Notes: generated by a model from the letters alone, not told the origin. Positions 10,070-22,816 are shown, counted from the first letter of the stretch. The stretch is 64,000 bases of DNA from Siphonodentalium dalli (GCA_032622095.1 CP136061.1:95911345-95975344); one strand, 5' to 3'. A program made the numbers and translations.

Positions 10070-10283
10070 TTGTACTATGTACTACTTGTCATGTTATTTT
10101 TCTCTTTTTTCCCTCGCTCACTTGCTTTTTTCAGTGGCGCTCACCACCGTACCCCCATAGCTTTCCGATGAATGGAAACAAGCCATATTTTTGACTAAAT
10201 CCTGAACCGCCGGCGGCAGCGCCGCCGCCAATTTCTTTGCATGCCATAGGATTATGTAGTTGCCGCCGCCGCCGCCGCCGGCG

Positions 10284-10377
10284 GCGGTGGCTGGTCGACT
10301 CGCATATATAAGAGAATGCATTGGCACAGGATAAAAAAAATCCCGACTTCCGACTGGATTTGATATAGCGGGTCACA
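10284..10377 (+). repeat. half GTGACCCG MITE in right arm
   Basis: Mirror of 4769-4862: the second hairpin arm GCATATATAAGAGAATGCAT, then GGCACAGG and the terminal TAGCGGGTCAC. The first hairpin arm is replaced by GCC triplets. Confidence 0.8.
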
Positions 10378-10384
10378 TTTATGA

Positions 10385-10625
10385 CTAAATCCTGAATTTT
10401 GTTTAATTTTTAAAGTTTTTTGAAATTTGTGAAATTTGTGAAATTTGTGAAATTTGTGAAGTTTTTGAAGTTTTTGAAATTTTTTGAAGTTTTTGAAGTT
10501 TTTGGAAAAATTTTAAATTTTGTAAGTTTTTGAAATTTTTGAACTTTTTGAACTTTTTGAAATTTTTGAACTTTTTGAACTTTTTGAACTTTTTGAACTT
10601 TTTGAACTTTTTGAACTTTTTGGAA
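10385..10625. repeat. TTTTTGAAC array, right arm
   Basis: Mirror of the left-arm 9-bp array, about two units shorter. Confidence 0.9.
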
Positions 10626-11032
10626 GTTTTCAATGCGAGTGTCACTTTAACATTATCCCACAGTGTGCGCCATGTGTTACTTTAACATTCATCCATAGTG
10701 AGTGTCACTTTAATAATCATCCCCCGTGAGAGACTAGTATCCCTTTAATATTCAAGACTGAAGCTACCCCCCCCCCCCCGAGATCATCACGTGATATACA
10801 TGTAGATAATATACCATTCATATGGAGAAATCTGGATATAATCAGCGGGTCATGTCCGGACATGTCCAACCGGTATACAAATAGACCGACGCGTGGGCGG
10901 AGAATATAGGTCAAACTCCATGTACTGCAGAGAATGTAGGTCAACCTGTCTAGACTGAGGCCAACTGGGGAGTATAGGTCGGATAGAGTTATCGTTCCTG
11001 AAATAACCCCAACTGGGGTGGGTATCATCACC

Positions 11033-12719
11033 GGGGACATCCAACCTCGATTTTAAAACATATATATAGCACCATTTACTTAAACTTATACTAATTATCG
11101 GTACCTTCCATTTATACCCAACTAAGCGGCTGAATTTAGGTAAACATATGACATTTGATTTATAACCAACACGCACTATACTACATTGGTAAGTTAAGGA
11201 GGACCACGATTTTTTCTAAGAATTCACTCATGGAACATTCTGTGCGGCACTGTTGGCCAAATTAAATTGTTTAGACCACAAGGTGAACGCAAACTTCTTG
11301 AGCACACAAATGCCATGCGGTTCAAATAAGTTACATAATGTATGTAGATATTTGTCCACTGATTCTTAACGCAACTTAGCCTGAAATTATTAGTAACTGT
11401 TTCAACACGAAATGCCACGACCCCCGATTCATCGCGTATCTGTGTACCTTCGCACAAAGATCGTTTTTATATACGTTTTGAGCCCAAGCACGACAACTGC
11501 AACTCTTTAATTCCATTCACAATTAAAATCTATATAGGCCGCTGACATGGCTATCTCCTTTCAACTCCATTGAGCGTAAGCCACCTCAATGGGTTAACAC
11601 TTGAGATTCCGTGACCGCCTTGCAAAGGACATGTACCCAGCTAATCGCACCCACCATTATCCGCACGACGAATCGTCGTGATCACGGCGTGAACAATCAA
11701 TAATGTAGCCTATGCAGTTGTAATCTAATAATGATTTATTTTTACAAAAATGGTATTATTGCTGTACTATAGAACCCGCTTAGCCAGTACTTTATCATTC
11801 CGTATTGCGAATTTTTACATATTACAAAGCTGTTGCGTTCGAGTACTATGAAAACATGCAAAGATGAAACTTTCAGGCCCCCTTTTTCTCCACCAAATAC
11901 AAAGATTTTCCGATCAAGTGAATCCCGGTATATGATGGTTCGCCAAAAAAGATCATATAAGTCATTACCTGTCACTATATTTACACTGATAGAAATACAG
12001 TCGAAAACTATAGAACACAAAATATGTATTACAAAATTAATAAATCACAAATTAACGCTTATTACAAAAATTGTATTCTATAGTATAGGCCCCTGGGCAT
12101 GCAGCAGGAACACTGTGTCCCGAAGATGACACGCATGTTATCGTGGTCTCACGGTGTCACTTTTAGACCACATTTACAGCCAGTAACAACTTGTGTGAAC
12201 AATGGAACAATGGAGTGACTGTCCACTCTACGTCAGTGTTTTGCAACTTTTGAAAAGCAACCCTCTTCCTTTTCAATTCATGCTCAGTCGGCAATAACAT
12301 AACTCAAAGGACGGTTCCTCACACAGGTTGTGTATCAGATACAACTAACATTTGCGTAAAGCTTCGTTAAAATCCATCCAATATCTCATAAAATATTACG
12401 GAATATAATAGGGGAACTTTCTTTTTTTGAGGCGTTCATATTATTTTTAACTCGTCTGTATAGCTCAACCGAACATAAAGTATTTATGGAATAACTACAA
12501 AGAAAGCTTGATTTACACTTTAATGGACAAACACAAAGTTTATCGATATATATATAGCAGACGATCAGTAAAATATAACAAATCAGAGGACATGATTAAA
12601 TGACGAATATTATATTAGTTTTACAATTTTAGAAGCATCTCCAATCATAATGGGTTGGTGCGGACTATAACGCGGAACTTCAAGAGTAAAGTGAAGGTTG
12701 ACCGTCGTGTCAAGCTTGT
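11033..12719. other. no gene seen
   Basis: Unique AT-rich DNA. Open frames of up to about 98 codons lack domains, and two of them overlap on opposite strands. I see no RNA gene. Confidence 0.45.
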
Positions 12720-12960
12720 TAAAGGCACACTTAATTTTAGATTCCCCAGATCATATATAAAACATATTCCATATTATATACCATTTGAAAGAAGAAGCTC
12801 CGAAACGTTATGAGCATGTTGTTTTTGTCGAGGTACCGAGGTGTTTTTTTCTTCATAATTTAAACCTGACTATATACTGCAAATGCTATTATTCTCAGTG
12901 GAAGGGAATAATTCTATCTCTTAGTTTGAATTATGATGCATTATGGTTAACAACGGGGGA
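12720..12960 (-). repeat. dispersed repeat, reverse copy
   Basis: Matches in reverse the unit tandemly repeated at 18764-19752. It shares phrases such as ATTATTCTCAGTGGAAG(G), a TTATGATGCA-type word and the CCATTTGAAAG...AGCTCC edge. It is diverged. Confidence 0.6.
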
Positions 12961-15858
12961 AGTCTTGGCTGAATCTGGGAATCTCTCTCACTTGGTGGAC
13001 ACTCCTGGGTCACAGCTGTTCCATATCTGGTGGAATATATATGTTTTTGGTTTTATTTCAAAATAATAATAAATAACATTGACTCAGTATAGAAATAATC
13101 GGGGACTCAACAATTAAATGGGCCTTTAAACCAATCTAAAGTCAGTCATGCGAATAAGCTCACCGAGATTATAGTTGCAATTGCCATGCACACCATTCAG
13201 ACGACGCAACATTGACCTAGTTTGTACAAAATAAACGGGACAATTCCGTTTTCACAACTTACCCAGCTGCAGCCCCCCCCCAAAACGTTTTGAAAGCTCA
13301 AAATTCGGGCAAATTTGAGATATTTTGGGTAAAATTCGGGCAAAGTGAATGGGGAAATTGTGGCAAATTACAGTATTTGTCACATTGCTGCCCGAATTAT
13401 ACTTATTTAATTTGAATCTACTTTGTTATATTTCTGTGTATATACAAGGTATATTCTACAAAAACTATGTTACAACCATGAGCATATCATGTTCAAAAAA
13501 GTATCAGCCCCCTAAACATTTGGGCGCCAATACGGCTATGGTTAGTGATGGCAGTTGTCAGAACAGCGTAGTGGGGAGGGGCAGGACTCTGTCTTGTTGT
13601 GTGCTTAATTCTATCTATCTTCCCAATGTCCCCTCAGACGGACGTGCGATGAATTGGGAAAACTGCTCAACTAAATTTTCTCGACACGGCATTAGAACTG
13701 ACAATCAAATTTCTCGTTAATTCAGATTTCGTCTGCAGTGAGACATCGATCACTTTTTAACAATGGCCAACGGCTGATCAGAATTCAAGGAACATCGCCT
13801 TGTACAATAAGTGATCTTCGAAACCCTTCATTATGGAACCTGGAAGTTGGATGCCTACATATTATCGCGGTCCAGACGAAATCAATTTGGACATTTCTGA
13901 GTAAGGGCTGATAATCGCGCGAGGGGCCCCCGGGTACCATTAGTCGTAGGCATAAATGTGCCACATCGTGAATATACTATTACCGCATCGAGACGACACA
14001 TCCCAAAATATGTAGATGAATTCTACCACTTTTTTGTAAGTTAATAACATATGGAGGAAACTATATAGCCAGTGCATAATCCCGAGCGACGGCCTCTGTG
14101 CACTCGTCCATAGAATACAATAGAGGCTCTTATGTACTTATGTGTGCATTACATTAAGAAATATAGCGACCATGCTAGTGATTGATTTTGCTTGATATTT
14201 CAGGCATCAGAAACAATTTGTTAGCACCTGGGGTCCCGACTGGTGTAGATTTATGACGTCATCAAGATGGCCACCAGCCAAAATTGTGGAGTAGGCACTG
14301 CGTCGGTTTGACCAATAGCAGGTAGTAGATACTCAGACAAAAGATTGAACATCTTTGTATATTGGTAATACAGTCACACAAGGCTTCAAACTGGACTGAA
14401 CCTATATGTTATTGGAGATTATAATTAAATTCGAATATTTTTCGCTGAAACGGGCATTCTGATTGGCAGAGATCTGCTAACTTTAGTTTTCGATTTACCA
14501 GCGTCGGTAGCTGAATCGTGCACATATTATGAATTGAGCACGGTGTCATTGACAACGCACGTTAAATACGTCACCGCGCTTCTATGTGTTGCGTAATCGA
14601 GTCAACCCAAACGTTGATTTATATACACGTGGTCAACAAGAAGTTATTCCGGCGCTATTACAAATAACCGCATGGAACGTATCCATAGATGTGATCACCA
14701 CAAAAAGCATATATCACTTCAAAGCATGTAGTGTCGATAAAATTTGCAGTTTCTTTTACGTGTATTGATAGAATGAATTACAATGGAGATAAACGTACCC
14801 TGTTTCGTTGGATATTCAGGGTATTGAGCTTGAAAACAGTTTTTCACATATAGTTTCAACCCTCTTTGAACTTGATCATGTATGATGTTTTCCACTCGAA
14901 CGTCGCACCTTGTAACTGTGGAATGAATTAACGGACGTGGTTGTCCTGTGGTACGGTGACCGTGACCGCTTTGTGAGAAAGGATAACCGTACAACACGGA
15001 ATAATATCACTCTTCCCCCGGAGCTTCGGCCGCCGCGGCCTTTATCAACGGTATAACATATAAAATGCTACATATCAGGAGACTCATACAGATACTTATG
15101 CATGAATGTACATACACGAATGCACTGTTACATGCACTTGACGCATTGAAAAGTGACTGTACATGAACATGATATTACTAGATTACACGGACCTTGTGTG
15201 AATTTTAACACTATACAGACATTTTTGTTGTAACTCCAGGTTATATAGAGTTACATTTCTTGAATTTGAAACTAATCAGCATTAAAAACAAATTATGGCT
15301 GCTGATGGGTTGATTATCTTTAAGGGAAACTTCCCTGAGGGGGGGGGGACATAAAATCATAAATATGTCGATAATTTTTTTTTCGATGGCCAAGAAGAGT
15401 CTGGTGGGCTCCCGAAGTTATGGAAGGGTCTGGGTATTTTTATGCTTCTAATTTTTGTGCAGTAAATGTGCTAGTTGTGGACAAGCAAGATTATCATTTT
15501 AGTATTGACAGTGTTGTTGTCATTGTTCGTGAAAGTTTTTCACCTGCAAACAATTTGAATTGTCGCCCAGATATATACCAACAGTTGGAGTTGAACAAAT
15601 GCCACGCTTGACGTCGCTCTTGCTACAAATGAGTGAACGATTTTGAAATAGCTTCCAATTTTATCAACAGTTTAAAGACCCACTTAATTTTCGAGTAACC
15701 GATTATTTTTGATAGTGTCTTGATATGCTGTTTTAATAACAATCTGTGCCATAAAATATTATTAAAATACTATAATTCATCACCATTTGGAATGTCTGTG
15801 TCTCGTAATTGTAATAGAAAATAGCTGAAACAATACAATAATGCCCCCCCCCCTTTGG
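12961..15858. other. no gene seen
   Basis: Unique DNA with C and G homopolymers (13274, 15340), a repeated AAAATTCGGGCAAA word near 13300-13342, and no supported exon. Open frames of 60-123 codons lack any recognisable domain. Confidence 0.45.
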
Positions 15859-16100
15859 CTCCCACAATGCAACAGAATTCAAGCTAAAGATGCATTTTCA
15901 ATGAAAGGGGAATAACTCTATATCTAAATATATAGAGTTATTCCCCTTGCATTGAAAATAATTGACTTTGTGCATAAACATGACCACAGTGTTCACAGTT
16001 TATTACATCGAATAAGTTGAAAATACAAAGTTTTGGAGTTTACTCTTTCAAATGGTATATAATATGGCAAATAATGTGAATTGGGGGTTAAAAAATTTAT
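15859..16100 (+). repeat. dispersed repeat with internal hairpin
   Basis: A copy of the 18764-19752 family: CACAGTTTATT, GAATAAGTTGAAAATACAA, and a CTCTTTCAAATGGTATATAA edge. It carries a hairpin at about 15889-15960 in which GGGGAATAACTCTATAT is mirrored around a short AT loop. Confidence 0.7.
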
Positions 16101-16686
16101 TTGGCCTTTAATTGCGATTCTATTGGATTGACAAATAAACCCTGTCGTGACTCAGTGGGCGTATATTAATCTTCTCCCCTCTGCTAACGTAGATACTTGT
16201 GATAACATTTCGCGATTTTTTGTTCCTATATTACATTGCAAACGAAACGACACTTGTAACGTGTACATGGATGGAGAGTGGTACCCGCAAAGGAGACAAC
16301 GCTGTCTTGTCCTCCAATTCAAGTGTCTGCATCACATTGTATGTGTTATATACCATGGTTTATAAATTTAGACAAATACATATGTTTAAACTACATGGAT
16401 GGAGGCAAGGACGTAACCAGATGGTCTCCGTTGGCGAGGTGTCCACCTTGACATTTCTAACTGCATCCCTTGAATCGTACCAAACTCTAAGGTTCGCGAA
16501 ATTTCACTTGCACCCCTTGGGGTGGAACATTCCAACTGGTACCCCCTAAAGTTGAAAAAAAAACTGATGACCATTTATGACCAAAGTTTTACTAAAAGTA
16601 GAAAAATATGCTACAATAACAACAAATTTCGCGCTAATTACTGGTTGAAAAATCAAACAATGAGAACAATTTCAACCTATACCTAA
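16101..16686. other. no gene seen
   Basis: Two overlapping frames here share the phrase ACATGGATGGA(G) twice. There is no domain, and nothing supports a gene. Confidence 0.4.
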
Positions 16687-16995
16687 ATGTTTCTTACAAT
16701 TTTTAGGACATAAAATAAAAAAAACATCCATTACCCTGCAGGGAGCCCCACACATATATAGAAGCATAAAGAAGAGTGTCGTCTGCTCATGTTTGTCTGG
16801 GGCTCTGTATGGGTGAAATTATAAAATTGTTAAAGAATACAAGAAAAAAATATTAAAATTGTAAAAAATTGTTAGGCCAATGCATTCTCTTATATATGCG
16901 AGGCGACCTATGGTCGACTCGCATATATAAGAGAATGCATTGGCACAGGGTAAAAAAAATCCCGACTTACAACTGGATTTGATATGGCGGGTCAC
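16687..16995 (-). mobile_element. GTGACCCG MITE, truncated
   Basis: Right two-thirds of the family: interior with GGGAGCCCC and its partner GGGGCTC, then a full 69-bp hairpin (16876-16944), GGCACAGGG, and terminal TATGGCGGGTCAC. The left hairpin and left end are missing. Confidence 0.85.
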
Positions 16996-17784
16996 AAATA
17001 TACAATGTTCTCAATTCGAAGTCATGTTATCGAAGGCTTGTTTCTGGTTAAAAGGATTTATCAGTACGAGAATAAATTGAAGGAATGACGATTTAAGCAC
17101 ATCGATGATGGGAGATCAATACTCTAAACGTGTAATACAAATTGAACTTTGTTAATTTCATTCAACTCAATTATTCGTGTCCTTGAAATCCGGAGCAAAT
17201 GACACGACAGTGTCACATGTATGTTAAAAAATATGTGACTTCGTGAACCGATTGAGTGTATGGTAGGGTCGGATAACTATCCAGTGCATGCATGTTATGT
17301 TAAACAGAGTAACGTATGGTGCTGTTGGAACAATTTAATACTGTTAAGAAAAGGTACGGTCATTTTTGGCAGCTTGTATCTTGAATGGTATATAATACCT
17401 GTCTGATTTGTGTGTGCCGAAATACATCAGGTAATGTGTAACCATTCAGCTACTATAATTATATATATATATATCTGTTACTGTGTTGAATATATATACA
17501 ATCCCGTTCTCTTATATGGACCCGGCACAGAAGAGGTCCACTGCCCAGTATGAGTAATAAGAGCCTCGTATGGCACACTGAGTGAGGGTGTGTGACACTT
17601 TGGCGCCCATATAACGTGAGTCATCAAACGGACGCTAGCTGGTACGGCCCTACCTTGCCTCAAGAAGGGCGGTTAATATGATCCGGCTCAATGGCGCGCA
17701 ATCATTCGGTTCGTCACGTCTCTGTTACAGTCTATGCTCTTGAAACATAAGCTCAATGTGAACCCATTTAGAGGTCGAAATAGG
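16996..17784. other. no gene seen
   Basis: Unique DNA with a short (TA)n run near 17461-17474. Confidence 0.45.
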
Positions 17785-17890
17785 TTCATAAGAAATATTC
17801 AGATAATAAGTTATTATCTAAATATTTCCCTCAATAAATAGGACTCCTTCTGTGGTTGTATTTGCATGTCGTCTGCTTATATTACCCGTA
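17785..17890. repeat. dispersed ATTCAGATAATAAG repeat
   Basis: Shares TTCAGATAATAAGTT and ATTTCCCTCAATAAATAGG with 20545-20760 and 53365-53510. It is part of an old dispersed family with no visible termini. Confidence 0.6.
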
Positions 17891-18087
17891 CATCCCTGTA
17901 TAGATCGCGGACGAGCGATTGGGTAATCGGGCGGGCGGGCGGGTGATATTTGTTGCCATAGACCAATTAATTTGGGGCGACGTGAGCTTATCATTGAGCG
18001 AGGCGCTCGCTGAGCCTCACATGACACGTTGCAGGCAACCAAGAGCCATGTACATGTATAACGTTTCAATCACGCGTCCCATGCAAG

Positions 18088-18187
18088 GATTTAGTGGGGT
18101 ACTGTACATTTAGTGGGGTACTGTACATTTAGTGGGGTACTGTACATTTAGTGGGGTACTGTACATTTAGTGGGGTACTGTACATTG
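18088..18187. repeat. 19-bp tandem repeat
   Basis: Five clean copies of TTTAGTGGGGTACTGTACA immediately before a CCGGCC foldback element. The last copy merges into the element edge. Confidence 0.95.
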
Positions 18188-18437
18188 AATCCGGCCCATT
18201 TATGGGGAATCTCCTTTTATACTCAACAGCATTAATGCAACAAATGAATGAATTTGAGCCATGGATTAGTGCAAAATACACCCATGTGCCCTGTGAACGA
18301 TGCAAACAACATGTTAATTATAATGAAAATTATTTTATGACTGGACTCATATGCACTAATCCATGGCTCAAATTCATTCATTTGTTGCGTATATTCTGTT
18401 GAATATAAAATGAGATGGTCCAATAAATGGCCGGATT
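18188..18437. mobile_element. CCGGCCATTTATGG foldback MITE
   Basis: Terminal inverted repeats of about 80 bp or more: ATCCGGCCCATTTATGGGGA at the left mirrors TAAATGGCCGGAT at the right. The inner parts (GAATTTGAGCCATGGATTAG) also mirror. No coding. Related copies at 30619-30924 and 30947-31094. Confidence 0.85.
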
Positions 18438-18645
18438 TAGTGTACATTTCTATATATGCATGTGATATATTTGAGGAATTCTGAAAACTCATAAATTAAC
18501 TATCAAACTCAATACTTCTGGTGATTAGCCATTGACTCAATGCGTTGACTTTCAACGCCCATGGCGCGTCACTGTGACATTACATATGCTCATATTACAT
18601 CCCTGCAGATCGCGGACGGGTGGGCGGGTAATCGAGCGGACGGGC

Positions 18646-18697
18646 GAGCTTCGGGCGGGCGGGCGGGCGGGCGGGCGTGCGGGCGGGCGGGCGGGTT
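18646..18697. repeat. (GGGC)n microsatellite
   Basis: About a dozen GGGC units with a few interruptions, in otherwise AT-rich DNA. A shorter run lies at about 17929-17943. Confidence 0.9.
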
Positions 18698-18763
18698 TCG
18701 ATCAGGCAGGTAGGCAGGAAGTAAAACCAAAAGTATATATATTCCACTATAGGATACAGCTGT

Positions 18764-19752
18764 GGCCTAGAATTGTCCACGAAGCGATAGAAATTCTCAA
18801 ATTAAGGCAAGACTTTCCCCTTTATCTATATACCCAAAATGCATTAAAATTCAAAACTAGGTGATAGAGTTATTCCTCTTCCATTGAGAATAATAGACTG
18901 GCAGAATAGTCCAGATCAAAGTTACGACAGAACAACTCAGAACACAGGTGGGAAAACCTCGACAAAAACAATGTATTCACAGTTTATTCGACCGGATAAG
19001 GTAATAATACAGTGTGTTGGAGCTTTCTCTTCCAAATGATAATATAATGCATAATTATACTGTGATCTGGGGATTCGAACAGTAAGTGTTCGAATGGCCT
19101 AGAATTGTCCACGAAGCGATAGAAATTCTCAAATTCACATAAAGACTTTCCCCTTTATCTATATACCCAAAATGCATTAAAATTCAAAACTAGGTGATAT
19201 AGTTATTCCTCTTCCATTGAGAATAATAGACTCGCAGAATAGTCCAGATCAAAGTTACGACTGAACAACTCAGAACACAGGTGGGAAAACCTCGACAAAA
19301 ACAATGTATTCACAGTTTATTCGACCGGATAAGTTAATAATACAATGTGTTGGAGCTTTCTCTTCCAAATGGTAATATAATGCATAATTATACTGTGATC
19401 TGGGGATTCGAACAGTAAGTGTTCGAATGGCCTAGAATTGTCCACGAAGCGATAGAAATTCTCAAATTCACACAAAGACTTTCCCCTTTATCTATATACC
19501 CAAAATGCATTAAAATTCAAAACTAGGTGATATAGTTATTCCTCTTCCATTGAGAATAATAGACTCGCAGAATAGTCCAGATCAAAGTTACGACAGAACA
19601 ACTCAGAACACAGGTGGGAAAACCTCGACAAAAACAATGTATTCACAGTTTATTCGACCGGATAAGTTAATAATACAATGTGTTGGAGCTTTCTCTTCCA
19701 AGTGGTAATATAATGCATATACTGTGATCTGGGGATTCGAACAGTAAGTGTG
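18764..19752 (+). repeat. 333-bp tandem repeat, 3 copies
   Basis: Units begin GGCCTAGAATTGTCCACGAA at 18764, 19096 and 19429 (periods 332-333 bp) and are nearly identical. Each includes CAGTTTATTCGACCGGATAA and GGGGATTCGAACAGTAAGTG. Single diverged copies of the family are at 12720-12960 and 15859-16100. Confidence 0.95.
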
Positions 19753-19779
19753 CCTTTAAAGCTGCTATTTTTCTTCTCT

Positions 19780-19956
19780 ATTGGTCACATTGCGCACAGT
19801 TGTTGGAAGATTTTTTATCAAAATCCGCTGATAAGTACACATACCATTACTTTAATAATAATATAGATATATATATATTATTATTATTGAAGTAATGGTG
19901 TGTGCATTTATCATTGGATTTTGATAATAATTTCCAACAACTGTGCATTGCGCCAA
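19780..19956. mobile_element. foldback MITE with AT core
   Basis: Inverted arms of about 80 bp (ACAGTTGTTGGAA, TTATCAAAATCC, ACCATTACTT) around a (TA)n core. Outer words ATTGG/CCAAT mark likely ends. It is non-coding. Confidence 0.85.
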
Positions 19957-20544
19957 TTTGTTCCAGATACGACGGGCGAGTATTCTGAGAAGCATTATTT
20001 ACTCACCCACTCATACTCTCGAGCAGGGGATTGTGTGAGATCTCCCGGGGAGTGCTTGATGTTACATAGTCATGAAAACAGCTCCCCCGATGCGCACAAA
20101 TTGGAACTGGAGACGGACACTGCCCCGGGGTGTGATTATTGATATGTAAGATGTGTTCGCTCGAGATGGACAATGTTTGTTCCGGGAGTCTCTTGTGCGC
20201 CAGATGTGACGACGTCCGACAACTCTGTCCATTAACGCTGGGGAGAGTGTTTGGGCAATTAAGGTCTGACGCAGTGGGACCAACGTCGTGGCACATTTGG
20301 AGCGTGTATATATAGCGGATATTCCGGATTATTGCGTGTCAGACCGCAGACATATATATGAAGTCTCGCGATATCTCATGGCCAGCTCTTAGTGAGCATT
20401 ATCTGTCGTCTGCTTTGATTAGAGAACATCATCTCTGGTTAAGAGCAAACAATACAGTATTCCCACCAACACATATACATGTACATAACACATAATGGGA
20501 TATTGATTTAAGGAATAATCTTGGTTTCCTTGTGTAATTACACA

Positions 20545-20760
20545 GTGTAACCCATTCTATACTAAAGCATACTTGATGAGTAGTTATCCAATAACAATGT
20601 TCAGATAATAAGTTTAACCCTTTGTATACTAAATTATCATTGATGAGTAGTTATCCCCAGGAAATGTTCAGATAATAAATTCAAAAAATGACCAGATCTT
20701 ATCATTTCCCTGCAATAAATAGGACCCCTTCTGTACTTAAATGATCTGTTGTCCGTTTTC
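20545..20760. repeat. tandem pair of dispersed repeat
   Basis: Two copies of a ~65-bp unit containing GATGAGTAGTTATCC and TGTTCAGATAATAA, followed by the TTTCCCTGCAATAAATAGGA segment also found at 17785 and 53455. Confidence 0.8.
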
Positions 20761-20807
20761 CCCCTGAATCCGCTCCAGATGAATAATTCCGATGCACAAC
20801 TGTTTAA

Positions 20808-21200
20808 CCCTTTACCCAACAAACCGGCCAAAACCGGCCAAATAAAGCTTCAACAGCCTAAAATATCTTCGGTCTGTCTCAATAGAACCATACAAATATG
20901 GATATCATTGGAACCGGCTCCTTGACCACATTGTGATAGATACAGTTATGCCCTGTGCCAATGCATTCTCTTATATATGCGAGTCGACCATAGGTCGCCT
21001 CGCATATATAAGAGAATGCATTGGCCTAAACAAAAATCTTTTTTTAACACTTTTTACCATTTTTTCTTACATTCTTTAACAATTTTATAATTTTTAATGT
21101 GTTAAGCCAATGCATTCTCTTATATATGCGAGGCGACCTATGGTCGACTCGCATATATAAGAGAATGCATTGGCACATGGCCCTTCTGTTGGGTAAAGGG
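20808..21200. mobile_element. TTAA MITE, CCCTTTACCCAACA family
   Basis: A 393-bp element with terminal inverted repeats CCCTTTACCCAACA/TGTTGGGTAAAGGG, flanked by TTAA at 20804-20807 and 21201-21204. TTAA targets and CCC ends are the signature of piggyBac-type elements. It contains two 69-bp hairpins (20957-21025 and 21106-21174) in opposite polarity, separated by AT-rich DNA. There is no transposase. Confidence 0.92.
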
Positions 21201-21204
21201 TTAA

Positions 21205-22424
21205 CTGAGTGGGAGAATCCGTTTAGTATAGAAAGGGTCAAATGAATCATGCCGAATCACATACTTCAAATGAATAGTTTGTGTTTCGTATGATGCCTTT
21301 AAACTGTGTTATTACATTAGGAAATATAATAACAATGATCATCTAACCGGATTCCGATAAAGCTCAAGAACGACAACAATAAATTTTAGCTTTCAAAAGA
21401 CGCTAATTAATATTCAAACACCAATTAAAAAGCTGAAAGTCAGAATGCGAAAATATGGTAATTGATCAACGTATTTTCTACTGTATACACAACAGTAGAC
21501 GAATCGGGAGCGAATAACGAAAATCGCATTAACTGCGATCCATATATGGATCGTAAATCTTTAATATAAATATGGTAAGCGCATCACCGGGACATTGAGT
21601 GTGACACACGAATACACAAACCACATATCCCACTCATCGTGACATTAAGTGGACTCGCAGATAACGAAAAAATACTCCTCTGGCGTCTCAAGGAGCAAAG
21701 GTATTTAACGAATGACGCATCTTTTACATAATTCGGTTGTCCCATATTGTCATTTTGCTCTCGCGTAATAAGGTGCGTTGGCACAGAAAGAAAAAAAAGG
21801 TTTGTAAATACCATACACTCATTTTTATAATACAAGCCATAAATATAGGCTTTCGTGGACTCGTGGTTGATGTCAGATCAAAATCTGGGAACCCCTCTTT
21901 CCCCATCAGCAATTATGTTTATCAAGTCATCCATGATAACAACGAACTGAATTCCCCACCACATATGTCCTGGCATTTATACCTGTATTGTCACAATACG
22001 TTGTGACTGGTCGTATAATAAACATGTCATGATCATCGCATTGTTGCAAAATGAGACAAGTGAAGTTTTAAGTGACTGTATACCAAACACGCGCTTTGAG
22101 ATGTTTAAGTGGTACGAAATATTGATGGTGCGTCTTCATCAAAACTCTTATCCGTAATCGTTTTGCGAAAGGACTTTTTTGTCATACGGATAAACTTACG
22201 AATACCAATAGCTATCCGTAATCGTAATTGTAAGGATGCGAAAGGTCTCTAATCTATTAATGAGTAACGACAAAAGAAAGGCGACAGCTCAGGGAATATC
22301 CTATACTTAATATATCTTCGTGAGCGGGTAATTGAAACATACTCAAAACTTGATATACGGACATCAAATATTAACATTAAGAGCTTGTATTCACAATCAC
22401 AAACAATACTACTAAGGGTGTATT
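21205..22424. other. no gene seen
   Basis: Unique DNA. Frames of 60-90 codons overlap on both strands, without domains. Confidence 0.45.
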
Positions 22425-22670
22425 CACTGAGACAAAATTGGTTAGTCAGATTTTTTTCCGTAACTCAACTAACTTCGCTTAGTCATTCTGACTAATTTAA
22501 ATCTTAGTCATGATGAATAATTCGTAGCTTAGTCACAATGAGTAATATGCTAGCTTTATTGAGCCATAATGACTCACTTTTCTTAGTCACTCGGAAGGTG
22601 AAAATGTAATTTGGTGGATATTTTGTGCAAATAATTTCAACAATCAACCAGACGATATATTACCCAGAAT

Positions 22671-22766
22671 CAGAGAGAAAGAGAAAATATATATATAGAG
22701 AAAGAAAGAGAGAGAGAGAAAGTGATAGAGCGAAATAGAGAGAGAAAGAGATAGAGAAATAGAGAT

Positions 22767-22816
<50 letters not shown>

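Larger units (their letters stand above)
7773..11032 (+). mobile_element. right arm of A32-gene palindrome
   Basis: Inverted near-identical copy of 4094-7361, ending outward at GGTATCATCACC. Gene order is the same and transcription points away from the centre. From the two translations of the large gene I see only two coding differences, one of them a stop. Other differences are array lengths (GCC, GTT, 9-bp unit, C run near 10770) and scattered substitutions. Near-identity implies a very recent duplication, ongoing gene conversion, or an assembly fold-back. Confidence 0.85.

Noticed and set aside
4094-11032. Ordinary Polinton/Maverick
   Set aside because: No polymerase B, integrase, protease or capsid frame occurs in either arm or the spacer, and no 6-bp target duplication flanks it; only the ATPase class matches.
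14586-14997. Overlapping 60- and 92-codon frames as host exons
   Set aside because: No domain, no convincing splice sites, and the frames overlap on opposite strands.
16861-16950. 69-bp hairpin as a bacterial-style terminator or a tRNA
   Set aside because: Eukaryotic context, no U tract or cloverleaf, and many identical copies inside MITEs.
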